DNA of 64,000 nt from Quillaja saponaria (GCA_029379385.1 CM055609.1:806001-870000), one strand, 5' to 3'. Positions 48,204 through 61,181 are shown, counted from the first letter of the stretch. The notes: generated by a model from the letters alone, not told the origin. Made by a program: numbers and translations.

Positions 48204-50584
48204 TCATAAAGGATGCAAGAGTCGCCACAAGAGTAAACATGATGCTACAGCGGAGGCAACAGCAATATGTTGTGTTTGGACCAGACCTGTTGATAAAGCA
48301 CTGCTTGCGTGATGCTGTAATATGTGCATCATGGTCTTGTTCACCAGAGGCAGCGCTGCCCCATCTTTCCGTGCTTCCAGCAATTTCTCACTGCTCATGT
48401 CCACACATAGTACATAAAACATCAAGACAGACTATCTTCTGTAAAGGAATAAATGATATAGGCTGAACATGAACTGATGATAATACAATGCACAAGCGAT
48501 GGTGCATAATTCTAGTAACTAAGAGATGGGAAATGAAATTTAAGTTCTCATTGTGAAACAAAGGGGTGCATATTCAGTGGAAACTTAAGAAAAACTGTTC
48601 ATGGAAACACACTGCCATAACACAAAGAAAAGCACGTAATTCACATACAATCATTTTCTATGATATTCTAACTTATAAGATCATGTTCTATGATAAGCAT
48701 TTGTAGTGGCAACAAGCTTAATAAAAAAATCTGCTTTTATGAAATCCTCAGTTTCTTGAACCATGAGAAGATGTCTAATCCAGCTACTAGTCTTAAGTTT
48801 AACTTGAATTCAATTTCTAAGCCAAGAATGAGAACTGACACATGACACATTAATCAATGCAACATAGACATGAGACACGGAGAAGTCCTAAACTTTAGGA
48901 CATGGAAAATGTCTTTTATTGGTGTTATATTATCTGTGTCATCCAGTTACAATAGTTGCTTTTGATGAGTGAAGGCTCAGGACACGCCGCTGCCAAGGAG
49001 TGTCTGTGCAGCCTCACTGCCAAGCATATTATTCAGTTTACAGAACATTCTTCCTTATTAACCAAAACAATCTACTTAGGTTGGATCCAGCCTGAGTTAT
49101 CTCCTTTTAATGTTTTTATTTATTCAGCCTCTGGTAGGTACATCCTACATAAACTAGAATGCCCTCTTCCCCCAAAGCGCCCTTCTATTTTAGGGAAAAA
49201 AACCCAAAACTACAGGATTTGAGATTTGAAAACTACACCCATCATTTATAAATTATAATGGTGGAGAAACTCATTAGCATTTCGCTTCTTGGGGGCCAAA
49301 CGAATGAGTTAAACATGAGAGATTGTCACCACCGCATTTGTAAAAGAAAAGAAAGCTTTATGGGTCACAAAGCTACAAACTAGAGTAAATTACAAAACTT
49401 TCCCCACTCCAGTCTCCAATAGTAGAATAAATGGTAGCAGTTCAGTGAAAAACCATAAATATTGAAACTCATCGTCTTAGTGAAATTCAAGTAGGTAATA
49501 GACAAAAACGTGGTATTAAATTTAAACCTATGTATTATTGTTACAGATAAACATTCCCAATCAGAAGCTTGCTCAACCTCAAGTCGTCAAGTGAGCCAGC
49601 TCCAAGGATTCCACAGTTCAATTATTCCCCAATTCATGGAATTATATGGCAAGTGACACCGAGGCCAATCATGCTTGTCAACAAAATGTCCTTACTGGCC
49701 TCGCATGTGCATATTTATCAACACTAAAAGATTCATACCAAATGGACTGAAGGGTAATTTTACCTGGTATGAGGTAATGGGCAGAATATGATCAAGTAAT
49801 CAGCGGAAGCACAGGTGTAGGTACTAGTTTTGTCATCGTACGCGTAGCTATACGATCGTGGGCAAGCATGCTTGAAGAACAGGGAATATACAGATGGACT
49901 ACACGTGTCTGGCGTAGAGTACGCCTCACTACAACAGAAACGTGGATCCCCAAAAGCTTCACACGCGCTCCTGCAAGCTACGCCTCCCGTCCCATTCTCA
50001 CGCGCCACCCTTAGCTCCCTCGGGCAGGCACGGTTCAGGTCCAACAAACACCCAGTAGCGCTGCACCCACCTCTTGTACCTCCCTTGGGCAAGATCAGCA
50101 TGGGGAGGTTGTACCCATCCACCAAGCTCACGTCATAAAAGTCTAAACCGTCGGCACCGTTTAGCGTGAACTCAGCCAAACTGGCAGGGGGCTTGGCGCC
50201 ACCTACACACTCTACTTTACCGGAACCACAGTCGGCAGTTAAGCAAAAGAATTTTCCCCCAGAATCTTGCCCACAAAGTGTCCGAGCCCATATCCGACCG
50301 GACCATGACTTGGGTAAGTGTATGGTCCTGGACTTTCCACTATTGAGTTGGAAACCAGTGGTAGAGACCGGTGCCGTATTGGCGCCCGATAACAAGCCAG
50401 GCCATATCGTGTAGCGGCACTTGTTCACAATCTTGAACGACGCTGATTGTACTTCTGCGAGGACCAAAACGACAAGATAAGAAAATAAACAAAGAGACTT
50501 TTAAAGGTTCAATTTTCAATTACCTGAGAAGAAAGAGAGTGCTAGAACACTAAGAATAGCAACGGAGACAAGTAAGTGAGCCAT
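48204..50584 (-). CDS. Thaumatin-like protein (PR-5 family) with GPI-type tail, copy 2
   Basis: Three exons: 50524-50584, 49764-50454, 48204-48390; 312 aa. Signal peptide MAHLLVSVAILSVLALSFFSG, mature start near EVQSASFKIVNKCRYTIWPG. The thaumatin domain carries CLTADCGSGKVEC, GLDFYDVSLVDGYNLPM and a CPRSYSYAYDDKTSTYTCASADY end. Exon 3 is separated by a 1.37-kb intron and encodes a short linker with a hydrophobic C-terminus (HIAVASAVASCLLLWRLLHPL), a likely GPI signal. The frame would read 3 codons past the exon 2 donor to a stop at 49760, so intron retention would give a soluble, unanchored form. It is the same domain plan and intron positions as copy 1, so the two are tandem paralogues (compare At4g38670). 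Confidence 0.88.
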
Positions 50585-50950
50585 CGAAGACGAAGAAGAA
50601 TCAAAGAAGAAATTGATGAAAAGCAAAGAACTTTACTTTGTAATTGTGAAGCAAGGGTCGTGGGGCTTGTGGGTTCTTCTTTTTCTATTTTGCTTTACAA
50701 TTTTTTATTTATTTTTATAATCTTTCTTCCTTTCTTAGTTAATGAGTTATATATAACAAACGAAACGCCGTTTCAAGCTCGAGTCTAGCTTATGAGTCAT
50801 GCTCCTACAATTTTATAATGGTTGAGATTTCACCACCAACCAAGCTATTCATTATTCCCCTACTGTTAATAATATTCGAAGAAAGAACAATGACTTACAA
50901 CATGAAAAATAGTTAACTACATGATATTTAGTCTGATTGCCACAGAGATC

Positions 50951-51148
50951 TCAACAGATCAAATGAAGAGGTTCTTTTTTTGTCATAAAAGCAATTGCAT
51001 TCTTGTTATCCTTAAGAACATTAACTGCTTTTGTAAACTCAACATTGTCCATTTTGAGGTAATTTAGAATTCTGTCTAGTCTCCATTCAACAAATCCTTC
51101 ATTGTATTTCACATTTTCAGCTAGTTTTTTCCTTTGTAATTTCTCCAA
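50951..51148 (-). other. Unassigned exon-like frame
   Basis: 65 codons containing KYNEGFVEWRLDRILNYLK and KDNKNAIAFMTKKEP, compositionally protein-like (charged, few repeats), but without an ATG at the start. Possible exon of an unannotated gene with a leader near 52145-52270. Not recognised. Confidence 0.2.
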
Positions 51149-54100
51149 AATGTAAGTGTATCACTGCTCTAAAACCTTGCGGAAACCGGACTTATTTCTT
51201 GTGTCTCAAATTCATTTGCAGAACTGATCGCAATGAAGACCAGGACGTCACCATATTCACAAAATTAGATAACTACTGTAACTTGGAGAAAACAGAATTC
51301 TACATTACCTCAAAATGTATCAACTATTTTTAGCTGGCTAATAGCAGAAAAACAATAATAATTCCATTAAATCCCATTGGAGACAAAGCAAACCAACTCA
51401 GTATCTCAGTATCTCAGTATCATTCCCATTTCCATATATGACTAAACATTAGAATCACTAAAATCCTAAGTGAGAGACTAAACAAACCATTAAATATGTG
51501 AGAAGCATCCAGATACTCGAAATTTTCCCAAAGGTGTCATTCCCAGTTTGCATAAATGACCAAACATCCAGAGACTACAGATTATGGCACCAACTTAAAC
51601 AGAGTAAAAATTCATAACTACAGAACTTCTACGAGCCATTTCCCCATTTCATATAGAGAAACAAACAAGGACTTACTTATCATAGACCATACCAGTTCAC
51701 AATTCGGGTGTGTCCATCAAATTATGAAATCCCTATCTTCACTAGTCTTCCTGTCAGGGCTCAGATATAATCAAAAGGGAAGTTCTAAATTATGGGAAAA
51801 TGAAGAAGTTCCAAGAAAAAACAAATCATGAAGAACGTGTTAAAGTTCACTACTTGTCCAATTGTAAACCCCCAGAATGTATGAATTCACATCTAAAGCA
51901 TGAAAAAATCTACGAATGATCTCTCACAACATAAATTATGCTTAAAACAGTCAAGAGAGCCCATTAGGCCAATTTGATTATATCTAAGAGAACATTCAGT
52001 TTCAAACATGAGATATTCCAAAGAGTCAAAAACGAAAATTTTTTTTCTTTTTCTTTTCCTTCCTTTTTCCCACGTTTTCTCATCAATCAAACAGAGCATT
52101 TATATGCTAACTTTTAAAAAAGGATAGAGTAGAATACGGGTACCTGCAGGGTCTGAGATCTCCACCTTATTGTTGATATGAAATCGGAGCTAAGGTAATT
52201 AAGTCAAGCGCCCACGGCCAAGGAACTGAAAGCCTGAACAGAAAGAGAGAATGAAAGAAATACTTAGGAGAGTACATTTATCACTGGGGCGAATGAGGCA
52301 CGTACTGTTGTAATCATACATACGACGTGTCGTTTAGTAGTTCTATATGGGCTAATTTTTCAGCTTGAACATCACAGTTGGGCTTCTCTATATATGGATC
52401 AGAAAAAAAAAAACAAATTTGGGTCATAACTTCAATTTCCATGAAGTAGTAAAAGTGTGAAACCCACTTATTTATTTTGCTCTTCTAGGATAGGATTCTT
52501 TGGACCAAATCAGGTCCCCCAAGCATGATGGTGTTTGTGGATAAATGACTTCAAATCAATTACACTTCATCTTTAAAGACATCCAATAGTTTGCAAAATG
52601 GGGTTGACCACAATTGCCTTGAGTATTAAATGGTACTGCAAGACCAATGACCCACATGAATATGGAAATTTGATTGCATACCAAGTCAATGCAGGTTTCC
52701 ACTCCCATGCTCCATCTCCTATCTCCCACATACTAAAAGGCAAAAGTGCCTTCTTTGATGATCAACTTAGCTCAACTTTAAAGGAGACATGAATTGCAAA
52801 AGTATTGACCCAATTTGGAGATTTAATCATTGCCTATGCATAATCCATACTTAAAGGTATCCTCCCCAATCCTCATGGTTAAGAAGATAGGATTCAAAAC
52901 ATTCAAGATGATTATAGTGTGATCATATTTCTGCTATAAAGATAAGCAAACCTGCTAAATCATTGTTCATTGTAGTTTGGCTTAGGAAGATTTGTGACAG
53001 TCCCACCTCTAATGGCATGCCCTGCTAATTAAGACCTTTAAGAAGAGAAACATATATGGTGGAAGATCTTGGTCTTTTTAAATCTAAGTTAGAGACAAAT
53101 TTATATTATGGTCCCCTACCTATAAATTCTTCAGAGACAAAATTTAGTTGCAGCTGACATGCTTTGTCTTACTTTAGATCACTCTTTTTATATGCAACTT
53201 TGATTTGAAAAGCAATCGATCATCTTTGTTGGTTACCATGGAAGAAGCAACTTAAAAGAAGAAAGGCTTTATTAGCTTGCAGTGTACCTCCAAATGTTAA
53301 CTAGGACTTATCTGGGTATATGACCACAAATATTGCAATTTGTATTGCTTTTAATGTAAAATCAAGCAACTTTGCTTTAGTTATAAGCCTACCTATAATC
53401 ATATACTAAGTTCAACTTCTATGGAATTTCACAACTAGAAGGCATCATTCTGCATCGAAATTGGTTTAAACGTGCACAAACAGACTGAATGTGCTAATTA
53501 TGCAGAAACTCACATTAGCCAACAAGTTAATTTATCTGACAATGAAGGCCATTGATTACCCTCAAGAGCAGCAGATAGCTCCTACTGTATTCAATGAGAG
53601 GTGTTGATTATGTTATACTAGGAATCATCATCAACAAAACTTGGTGGTTTGTACAGCATTTTTGATGTGGTCAAGGAGACACATCTTACAGAGAATGTTT
53701 CTGGTCCCATGAACTAAAAAAGATGACTAAACAAGGAGTGGACGAGACTGTCCAAACAGAACCCATGAATATGTTGAACTGCAGCATAACAATGCTTTAT
53801 TTTTTAGATCTTGAAGTCATGCTTTTCTCCATTGTGTATAAAAAACAATAATATCAGACCAGCAATTAGGCAGCTAGGTAGATGGTTTTGTTATTTCATA
53901 AAAAAAAAGACAAACTCATTATAATCAATAATTTCTCTAGGAAACTTATTCAAATTCAAAGAAAGACAAATACTACTTATGCAGAGAACTTTTGCTTTTT
54001 TATGAACCAGTACTAGAGAATTTCAAGACAATGAATAGAAAAGGGTAAAAGGTGAAAGAAATGTCCTACATTTTCCCTTTTTTCAAATTAAGCTTGTACT

Positions 54101-55447
54101 GAAGGAAACAGAATCTGTATTCATGTAGCTTTAATTTATTTTCCATTGCTTTAAAAATTTGTAACTTATCAAATGATTCTTCTTGAAAATGTTACATAAC
54201 GGGACGTAATTTAATTTAATTCATGCTAAATGAATAGATTATGATCAATTGAACCAACACAAGAGATAAAAGAAAGAAAGTGACTTATCTGTTTTTAATA
54301 ACAAAGAGAATGAGATCTAGTACCCTTGGCAGGATTGAGTAGTAAGAGAATATAATGATTAAATAAGAGAAAAATATATTCTTTTTTCATGAGACAAAAA
54401 CACCTTAAATGGAGTGAAAGTAGAGAATACTAGGGTACAAAGGGAAAATCATTTGAATATAAAAAAAATAAAAATTCGAGATGCCCTTACTAAGGGCACA
54501 TGATCTAGCAAGTCTTGTATATATATTTGTCCTATCCTCTAATCAAATGCAAATACCAAAATTTCCATGTGAAAGTTGAAGGTGTATTAATTTAAGTAAT
54601 TGAGGTTTGGGCTTGGACAGGATGGGGGGTGACCCAGACTTAGGGCATGTGATAAAAGCAGCTTTCTTCTTCATGCAATTGCAAAGCGACCACGCCCGTT
54701 TGGCTGCAATCATGCGGTCTACTTAATTTCTTATTATTCTTTATTATCCTTTTCTTCCCTTTCTAAAACCTAAGTACCTAGTTCTTCTACAAATTCAATC
54801 TTTCTTATAAAATTACTCACTCTTGGTAATTGCCCTTCCACTCCATTCTCCAATACATTTGCCAAGGGGATTTATTTCCTCTTCTTTCAATTTAATCTAC
54901 AAAATCAATAGTTATGTAATAATTCAAAAAACAACAAAACTTATCCGTTATCAAAACTTATAATCATATTTTAATTTTTACAATATCATATTTTATCAAG
55001 TATCAAATAATATAAAAAATCTCGAGTTACACCTCACTCAATCTAAATAGTAATGTGGTAAATCATTTTCAAAAAAAAAATGGTAGATTGCAAAGGATGG
55101 CAAATTACATTGACGGTTGAGATTAATTGGGGTTTAAGTCCAATTATCATCTTGGGAAGGGTGTAGACCCGCTCGTGCGGACAGGGCCAATCACGCTTTT
55201 CTTTTCTTAATTAGCTAATCTTAGATTAATTGTTTTTTAATTATAAAAATTAAAAAAAATAATAAAAAAAATCACAAATTAAACAACAAAAGTTTTAATT
55301 ACGAAGAGGGCTCGAAAACCAGAGTAATTCGTCAAAGTATCATAAAATGATAACAGAAAGCAGATTTATTACTCTACAATACCTTTCAAACACAGCCTTT
55401 CCCAGCCTTTGAGAACTAAACCCAACCCCAACTTTCTGTCCTCCCTG

Positions 55448-55456
55448 TATATATAT
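55448..55456 (+). promoter_or_regulatory. TATA box of the LAX gene
   Basis: TATATATAT followed by a CT-rich leader (CTCTCTCTCTCT at about 55513-55524), 183 bp before the ATG. The predicted leader is about 150 nt long. Confidence 0.5.
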
Positions 55457-55638
55457 GTGCACTCCTCACTACTTTTCTATTCAGTAATCTCTAACCCTCC
55501 TCTCTTTCTGTCTCTCTCTCTCTATGAATCTCTATCCCTCACTGCATTGAAGCCCATTATTCTTTACCTCCTCTACCACTAGAACAAAAACAGAGAAGGC
55601 TAAATTGCAGAGTAGGTAGCTGCGAGTTTCAAAGAAAG

Positions 55639-58356
55639 ATGGAGTCTGATAAAGTGGTGGAAACTGTTATAGTTGGAAATTATGTGGAAATGGAAACTGA
55701 AGGGAAACCCAATAAAGATATCAAGTCCAGATTATCAAACTTCTTCTGGCATGGTGGCTCTGTTTATGATGCTTGGTTTAGCTGTGCGTCCAACCAGGTA
55801 AGTTTCAATTTTTCTTGTTCCCCAATATTCCTTTGCTTGAAAATTATACACTTATTTTGCTTTCTTTTAAGTTAACAATATTGTATGCATGTATGTATGT
55901 ATGTGATCAGGTGGCTCAAGTTCTGCTTACATTGCCATACTCATTTTCGCAACTGGGAATGCTTTCTGGGATACTTTTTCAACTCTTTTATGGGTTGCTA
56001 GGTAGCTGGACTGCTTACCTCATTAGCATTCTCTATGTTGAATACAGAACTAGAAAAGAAAGAGAAAAGGTTGATTTCAGAAACCATGTTATACAATGGT
56101 TTGAGGTTCTTGATGGGCTCCTCGGGAAGCACTGGAGAAACGTGGGTTTGGCCTTTAATTGCACATTTCTTTTGTTTGGATCTGTCATTCAACTCATTGC
56201 TTGTGCAAGGTACCTAACCCCGTCTCCAATCTCTCAGCTCTGACCCTTCCTTTATTTAAGAACCACAACTGTTTGATTTTATATGTCTGATTCACTTTTT
56301 CAACAACCAAAACCACAAGTGTTTGATTATTTAATTTCTGTAACCAGCAACATATATTACATTAATGATAATCTGGACAAGAGGACCTGGACTTACATCT
56401 TTGGAGCTTGTTGTGCCACCACTGTCTTTATCCCATCCTTTCGCAACTACAGAATCTGGTCCTTTTTGGGCCTCATTATGACTACTTACACTGCTTGGTA
56501 CCTTGCCATTGCCTCTCTCTTACATGGCCAGGTAAACTAAGCAAACCAATTGCTAATCACCCATTAAACTAGTATTATAGTTAATTAATTATAATTATTT
56601 ATGATTGGCAATTAGGTTGAAGGAGTTAAGCATTCTGGTCCAAGCAAATTAGTGCTATACTTCACAGGGGCCACAAACATTCTCTACACATTTGGAGGAC
56701 ATGCTGTCACTGTGTAAGACAATTACCTTACCCTAGTACTAAATTATTCAATTCAATTCGTGTCTTTTACGTCATTGCCAATGTTTCTTTGGCTTTGGCA
56801 TTAACGCTAGTACCGTGGCCAGTCATAAATGGAAAAACGAAATTTCTATGGTGTGTAAAAAGGGGCTTAACGTCATTTTCCTAGTGACTAAACCTTGATC
56901 TGATTTTGTCTGTGTGATTTAATGACCATTCTTTATCTGGGAGCTGCTTGTGCCTTACTTTTTCCCTGAATACTGTTTTTCTTTATTCCCAAATTACCCT
57001 TACCAGGCGTGGGAGGCAAAAAGTGGTTCTTTTTCTGGTTGTATAGAGTGGAAACTAGAAGGCCAACGTTCTTTCTCACTTTTATCATGAAGAAAAGGCC
57101 AAAAGATATCTGGCTTTCATGTTTTTTCACATACAGCTGGTAAAATGATTGATAAAGTCTCTTAGCATGGATTCAAGGATTTAGAATCAAATCTCTCTTC
57201 TTTTAATATGAATTTATAGAAAACGACTGAGTTGTATCATTTTGTATAGCCCCAAAAGATCCCTAATGAATGTAAACTTGTATACCCAAACTAAATGAGT
57301 TAAGTTACTGATGATAAATGTGTGTTTCGAAAATGAACTACAGGGAGATAATGCACGCAATGTGGAAGCCTCAGAGTTTCAAAGCAATATACTTATATGC
57401 AACCCTGTTTGTGCTCACACTGACACTTCCGTCCGCATCAGCAGTTTATTGGGCATTCGGAGACATGCTGCTCAACCACTCCAATGCTTTTGCTCTGCTC
57501 CCAAAGTCACCCTTCAGAGACATGGCTGTCATATTAATGCTCATCCACCAGGCATACACATTACCATAAATTATACTAGAATTTCTATAAATTTAGAATA
57601 CTAACCATTAATTTTCTATTCTTTATGATTTGTGCAGTTTATAACATTTGGATTTGCATGCACACCCTTATACTTTGTGTGGGAGAAAGCAATAGGAATG
57701 CATGAATGCAAGAGCTTGTGTAAGCGAGCTGCAGTAAGATTGCCTGTGGTCATTCCTATTTGGTTCTTGGCTATCATTTTTCCATTTTTTGGACCCATCA
57801 ATTCCACCGTTGGATCACTTCTCGTCAGCTTCACTGTTTACATCATCCCAGCTCTGGCCCACATCTTCACTTTCAAATCAGCAGCTGCAAGAGAGGTACA
57901 AAACTTGGACACATGAATCTAGTTTGGATCGGATCAGATTTTGATTATGATAAATTGGATCCCATTAATTTTTTTTTACAACAAATCTTGATCGGTCTCG
58001 ATTCATTGCCAGTTCTTCATCTTGATTCTTTTATATTTATTGAACCAGTGTGACTAAATTAACTGTTTGTGATGCAGAATGCAGTGGAGCAACCTCCCAA
58101 GTTTGTAGGAAGGTGGGCTGGGACATACACAATCAACGTATTTGTGGTGGTGTGGGTCTTAATAGTAGGGTTTGGATTCGGTGGGTGGGCGAGCATGGTG
58201 AACTTCATACACCAGATTGATACATTTGGACTGTTCACAAAGTGTTACCAATGCTCTCCACCACCTCTCCCGCCGGCAACACAACTACCACACCTCCTCA
58301 ATGCCACCGCCCCTTCACCACTTCACCACCCACATCTCGCTCCTCATGCCCATTAA
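55639..58356 (+). CDS. LAX2: AUX1/LAX auxin influx carrier, LAX2 type
   Basis: Seven exons: 55639-55797, 55911-56209, 56348-56531, 56616-56713, 57344-57551, 57638-57895, 58078-58356; 494 aa. It is a proton-coupled IAA permease of the amino acid/auxin permease family in the plasma membrane. Landmarks in order: RLSNFFWHGGSVYDAWFSCASNQVAQVLLTLPYSFSQLG (split here by intron 1), ILYVEYRTRKEREKVDF, HVIQWFEVLDGLLGKHW, FIPSFRNYRIWSFLGL, FGGHAVTVEIMHAMWKP, PVVIPIWFLAIIFPFFGPINS, VLIVGFGFGGWASMVNF and the KCYQC end; about 11 membrane spans. The C-terminal tail is His/Pro/Ala-rich. Intron 5 has a GC donor (CAG/GCATAC at 57552) with a normal AG. Next to a CSP gene as in Arabidopsis (At2g21050-At2g21060), which supports LAX2. 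Confidence 0.94.
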
Positions 58357-60467
58357 TTCAATGAACCAGTGAAAGATCTCCTTCTCCACCGACATATGTA
58401 TTGGCCAATACCCATTTCAATTCCCCTAAAAAATCATATACGTCTAGGTCTTTTTCCTCTGTTTCTTTCTTTCTCTGCCTAGCTCATTTTCTTTCTCAGT
58501 TAAGGTACTTCTTTTATGAGTTTCATAAATCCCAAAGAAAAGGACGGATGAAATGTGCAAAAATTTGTACTTGTGAGTTATGTATCCAATTGTTAACTAG
58601 CTAGCTAGTTTAATCTTTGTGGAAATTACTTGTTTATCTCTCTCTCTCTCTCACTCAAATTATTGTTAGAATCATGAATTGGTTATTATTGGGACAGTGT
58701 TGCGGAAGAAAGTTCTTCAAGTAATTAAGGTGCAAATAAAGCAGGCATGAAAATGATTTTACATGAAGTGAAGATACGAACGGATAAGCTAGCAGAGAAT
58801 GGATATTGGATTGTAGTGGTTGAAACTTATGAAAGCATATTCTTTTGCTTTTACCCATACGTTTCCCAGAAGAGAGGACCCTTTCTATGAATCAAAGAGC
58901 TGAATTCATAAAAAAGAAGAACAAAAAAGAAATCATTAAAGAACAAAGGAAAAGAGTGTTGATGACATAACAATAAGGCTGCTTGCAGTGTTGACATTGA
59001 CAGAGAGTACTTATATTGTTTGGTGAGAATCTAATTGTAATCTATCATCTTCAAACAAAAAGCCATAGGTTAAACAGAAACATAGCTGAGCATGCGAAAC
59101 CACTAGGAAATTAAAGCCATTTCCTTTTTCTGTTAAAGCCAATCTTTTCTTACTGGGTTGGTTCGTCCCTTTATATTGAGAAAACAATGCTATGAAATTA
59201 GGAGCCAGGAGGCATGCTCTTCTCAGTTTTATTTGCTCCAAAAGTTGCTGTATTTTGCAAAAAAAAAAAAAAAAAAACAATCATTTATATATGAATGTTA
59301 GCAATATTCACTCTCAGTAAGCCACTTAGCTACAAGGTTAGCACCATATTGAAACATTGCTCTAATAAAGCGCCATGAAATTTCTGAAATGAACAATATG
59401 TACTATTGCTCCTTAGTAACTTGTACCGTAATCAAACAATTGAACTGAACTACAGAAGAAAACAAAGAAAGCCAGTTTGGATTTTCCTTTCTTTTTGAAA
59501 TTAAGGAAATAGTGACCTGCCAGAATATTTACTGTGATCTGAGGCTCATTGTGATTGCAACTATAATCTCACAGAGCTAATGTGCTTTCATACTTTGTGT
59601 AGGTCAAATGAGAATTTATTGCAGAGCCAGAGCCGAGAAGGGATAGGATTCAGAGGTGAAGAGGCCACGTTTATCAGAAATTCAAGATCAGCCCTTTGCC
59701 CACTGTTAACTTGAAGAATAGCACAGATATCCTTGCAAAAACTAACTCTATTTAGAAATTGACAACCAAAATAAACAAATTATAAAATGAATGTGTCCCA
59801 ATTCAATTAGCCACAATGCTATTGCTAGCTCAAGATAATTAACAGAGAAATTACAATCAAGCCCATTAAAGCTAAAGGAGGAATAGAATGGACCAGTCTG
59901 TGTTTAAGTAAGGAAGCATTCCCCCATCATATAGGATGGGTAATGTTGCATTATTGTTTTGCCCGAGGACAACTCAACAAAAACCGAAAGCCAGAGCCCA
60001 GTTTTCACTGAAATTGACAGGTGTAAACTTTAACTTGAAATACTAGAAGCCTTCACAATTCTCAATTTCAACACAGAATCACAAACCACAATCTCAAAAA
60101 ATCTCTTAACAGATCACAAACATAAAAGTTGCAAGAACAATGGCAACAAGAATCAGATTGCTGAGCCAAAACAGAATGTATTTATAAGAGTATGAACACT
60201 TGAGCGTCAAGAGTACAAAGCAAAGTTCCATTTCCTTAAAATTCGTTCTACTCTACTCTGAAACATGTCAAGCCCCACATCACTAATTTCAGAAAACCCA
60301 ATAAGCAGATAACCCAAAAACCAGCATTACCACTACACCAAAGTAAAAACTTTAAATTGAAGATAACCACCCACCCAAACATAGAAAAATCCACCACCGC
60401 ACCCTTTCAAATAATATAAGATAAGTGTCAAGGAAAGGATGGTAGAAAACCCCAAATAAACCGAAGC
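58357..60467. other. Convergent intergenic region, LAX2 / CSP
   Basis: 3' UTRs of the two converging genes. (CT)n at 58637-58653 and a long A-run at 59257-59276. The stretch 59100-59960 recurs in diverged form at 63400-63945. No gene is supported; frames are short. Confidence 0.55.
59100..59960. repeat. Segmental duplication, left copy (3' side of CSP)
   Basis: Matches 63400-63945 in order: GGTTGGTTCGTCCCTT with AGTTGGTTCGTACCTT; TTTACTGTGATCTGAGGCTC (59528) with TTTACTGTGAACTGCAGCTC (63549); AGAAATTGACAACCAAAATA (59754) with the same (63798); then ACCAGTCTG with a related stretch. The offset is about 4.02-4.04 kb, with some insertions. The copies are direct. Confidence 0.7.
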
Positions 60468-61124
60468 TCAGCGAGATTGGGTTGGGCACTCCCTCGCGAA
60501 GTGACCAGACTCTCCACAGTTGTAGCAGTTCCCACCGCCACCACCTCCACCACCTCCGTTGTACCTTCCCCCGCCGCCTCCACCACTGCCTCCCTGAAAG
60601 CAGTCCCTAGCAATATGACCAGACTCGCCACACTTATAACAACCCCCACTACCTCCACCACCGCCTCCATAACCACCACCGTAGCTACCTCCACCTCCAT
60701 ATCCACCACCACCATATCCACCACTACCGTATCCACCGCCACCACCACTTCTACCACCCCTTCCACCGCCGTATCCGCCTCCACCACTACCATATCCACC
60801 GCTACCGTAGCCACCAGAACTTCGTCCACCCCTACCACCGCCACCTCCATAGCTTCCACCTCCTCCGCCACCGCCTCCACCTCGGCGGCTGCCCTGAACA
60901 GAAGACTCATCTGGGCCAGTAACGTCAACGGCCTTAGTACGGCCACCGTCATCAGATTCGATCAGGAATTCCACAGATTCGCCTTCACCAAGGCTACGAA
61001 AACCCTCGGTTCGGATCGAAGACTGATGAACAAACAGATCGTCACTCCCATCATCAGGGGTTATGAACCCAAATCCCTTCTGATCATTGAACCATTTCAC
61101 CTTTCCGCTCACTCTCGAACTCAT
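60468..61124 (-). CDS. GRP2: Cold-shock-domain glycine-rich zinc-knuckle protein (CSP2/GRP2 type)
   Basis: Intron-less, 218 aa from [20 protein letters not shown]; a 25-codon upstream extension of the frame is not used, as this Met begins the conserved domain. Cold-shock domain at 5 to about 72, with RNP1 KGFGFI (16-21) and RNP2 LFVHQ (30-34). A long Gly-rich region (about 81-160 and 176-198) with GYGSGG and RGGR repeats (likely methylated/RNA-binding) is split by two CCHC zinc knuckles, [14 protein letters not shown] (162-175) and [14 protein letters not shown] (200-213). Plant CSPs are RNA chaperones of nucleus and cytoplasm that melt RNA structure during cold and also affect flowering and seed development. 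It pairs with LAX2, as CSP4/GRP2B does in Arabidopsis; At4g38680 is the other candidate. Confidence 0.95.
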   Translation of the reverse strand: MSSRVSGKVKWFNDQKGFGFITPDDGSDDLFVHQSSIRTEGFRSLGEGESVEFLIESDDGGRTKAVDVTGPDESSVQGSRRGGGGGGGGGSYGGGGGRGGRSSGGYGSGGYGSGGGGYGGGRGGRSGGGGGYGSGGYGGGGYGGGGSYGGGYGGGGGGSGGCYKCGESGHIARDCFQGGSGGGGGGRYNGGGGGGGGGNCYNCGESGHFARECPTQSR

Positions 61125-61166
61125 TTTCTTCAGTGTTGTCTCTCGGCCACACCCAACAAAGAACAC

Positions 61167-61181
61167 AAACCCTAACCCTAG
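61167..61181 (-). promoter_or_regulatory. Telo-box in the CSP 5' leader
   Basis: The plus strand reads AAACCCTAACCCTAG, two overlapping telomere-like repeats. Telo-boxes near the transcription start are common in plant genes of the translation and RNA-processing machinery. It lies about 45-55 nt upstream of the CSP ATG. Confidence 0.5.

Larger units (their letters stand above)
50585..55638. other. 5-kb intergenic region, thaumatin-like 2 / LAX2
   Basis: Promoter of thaumatin-like 2 on the left and of the LAX gene on the right. The middle has normal-complexity, AT-rich sequence. A minus-strand exon-like piece (50951-51148) and a possible minus-strand leader ending in GCAG/GTACCC near 52145 might belong to a small gene, but I cannot link them. 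No tRNA or element seen. Long, mostly unassigned regulatory space is common upstream of auxin-carrier genes. Confidence 0.45.

Noticed and set aside
60477..61175. 232-codon Thr/Ser-rich frame on the plus strand
   Set aside because: Exact antisense of the CSP gene; its composition is the reverse complement of the Gly-rich codons.
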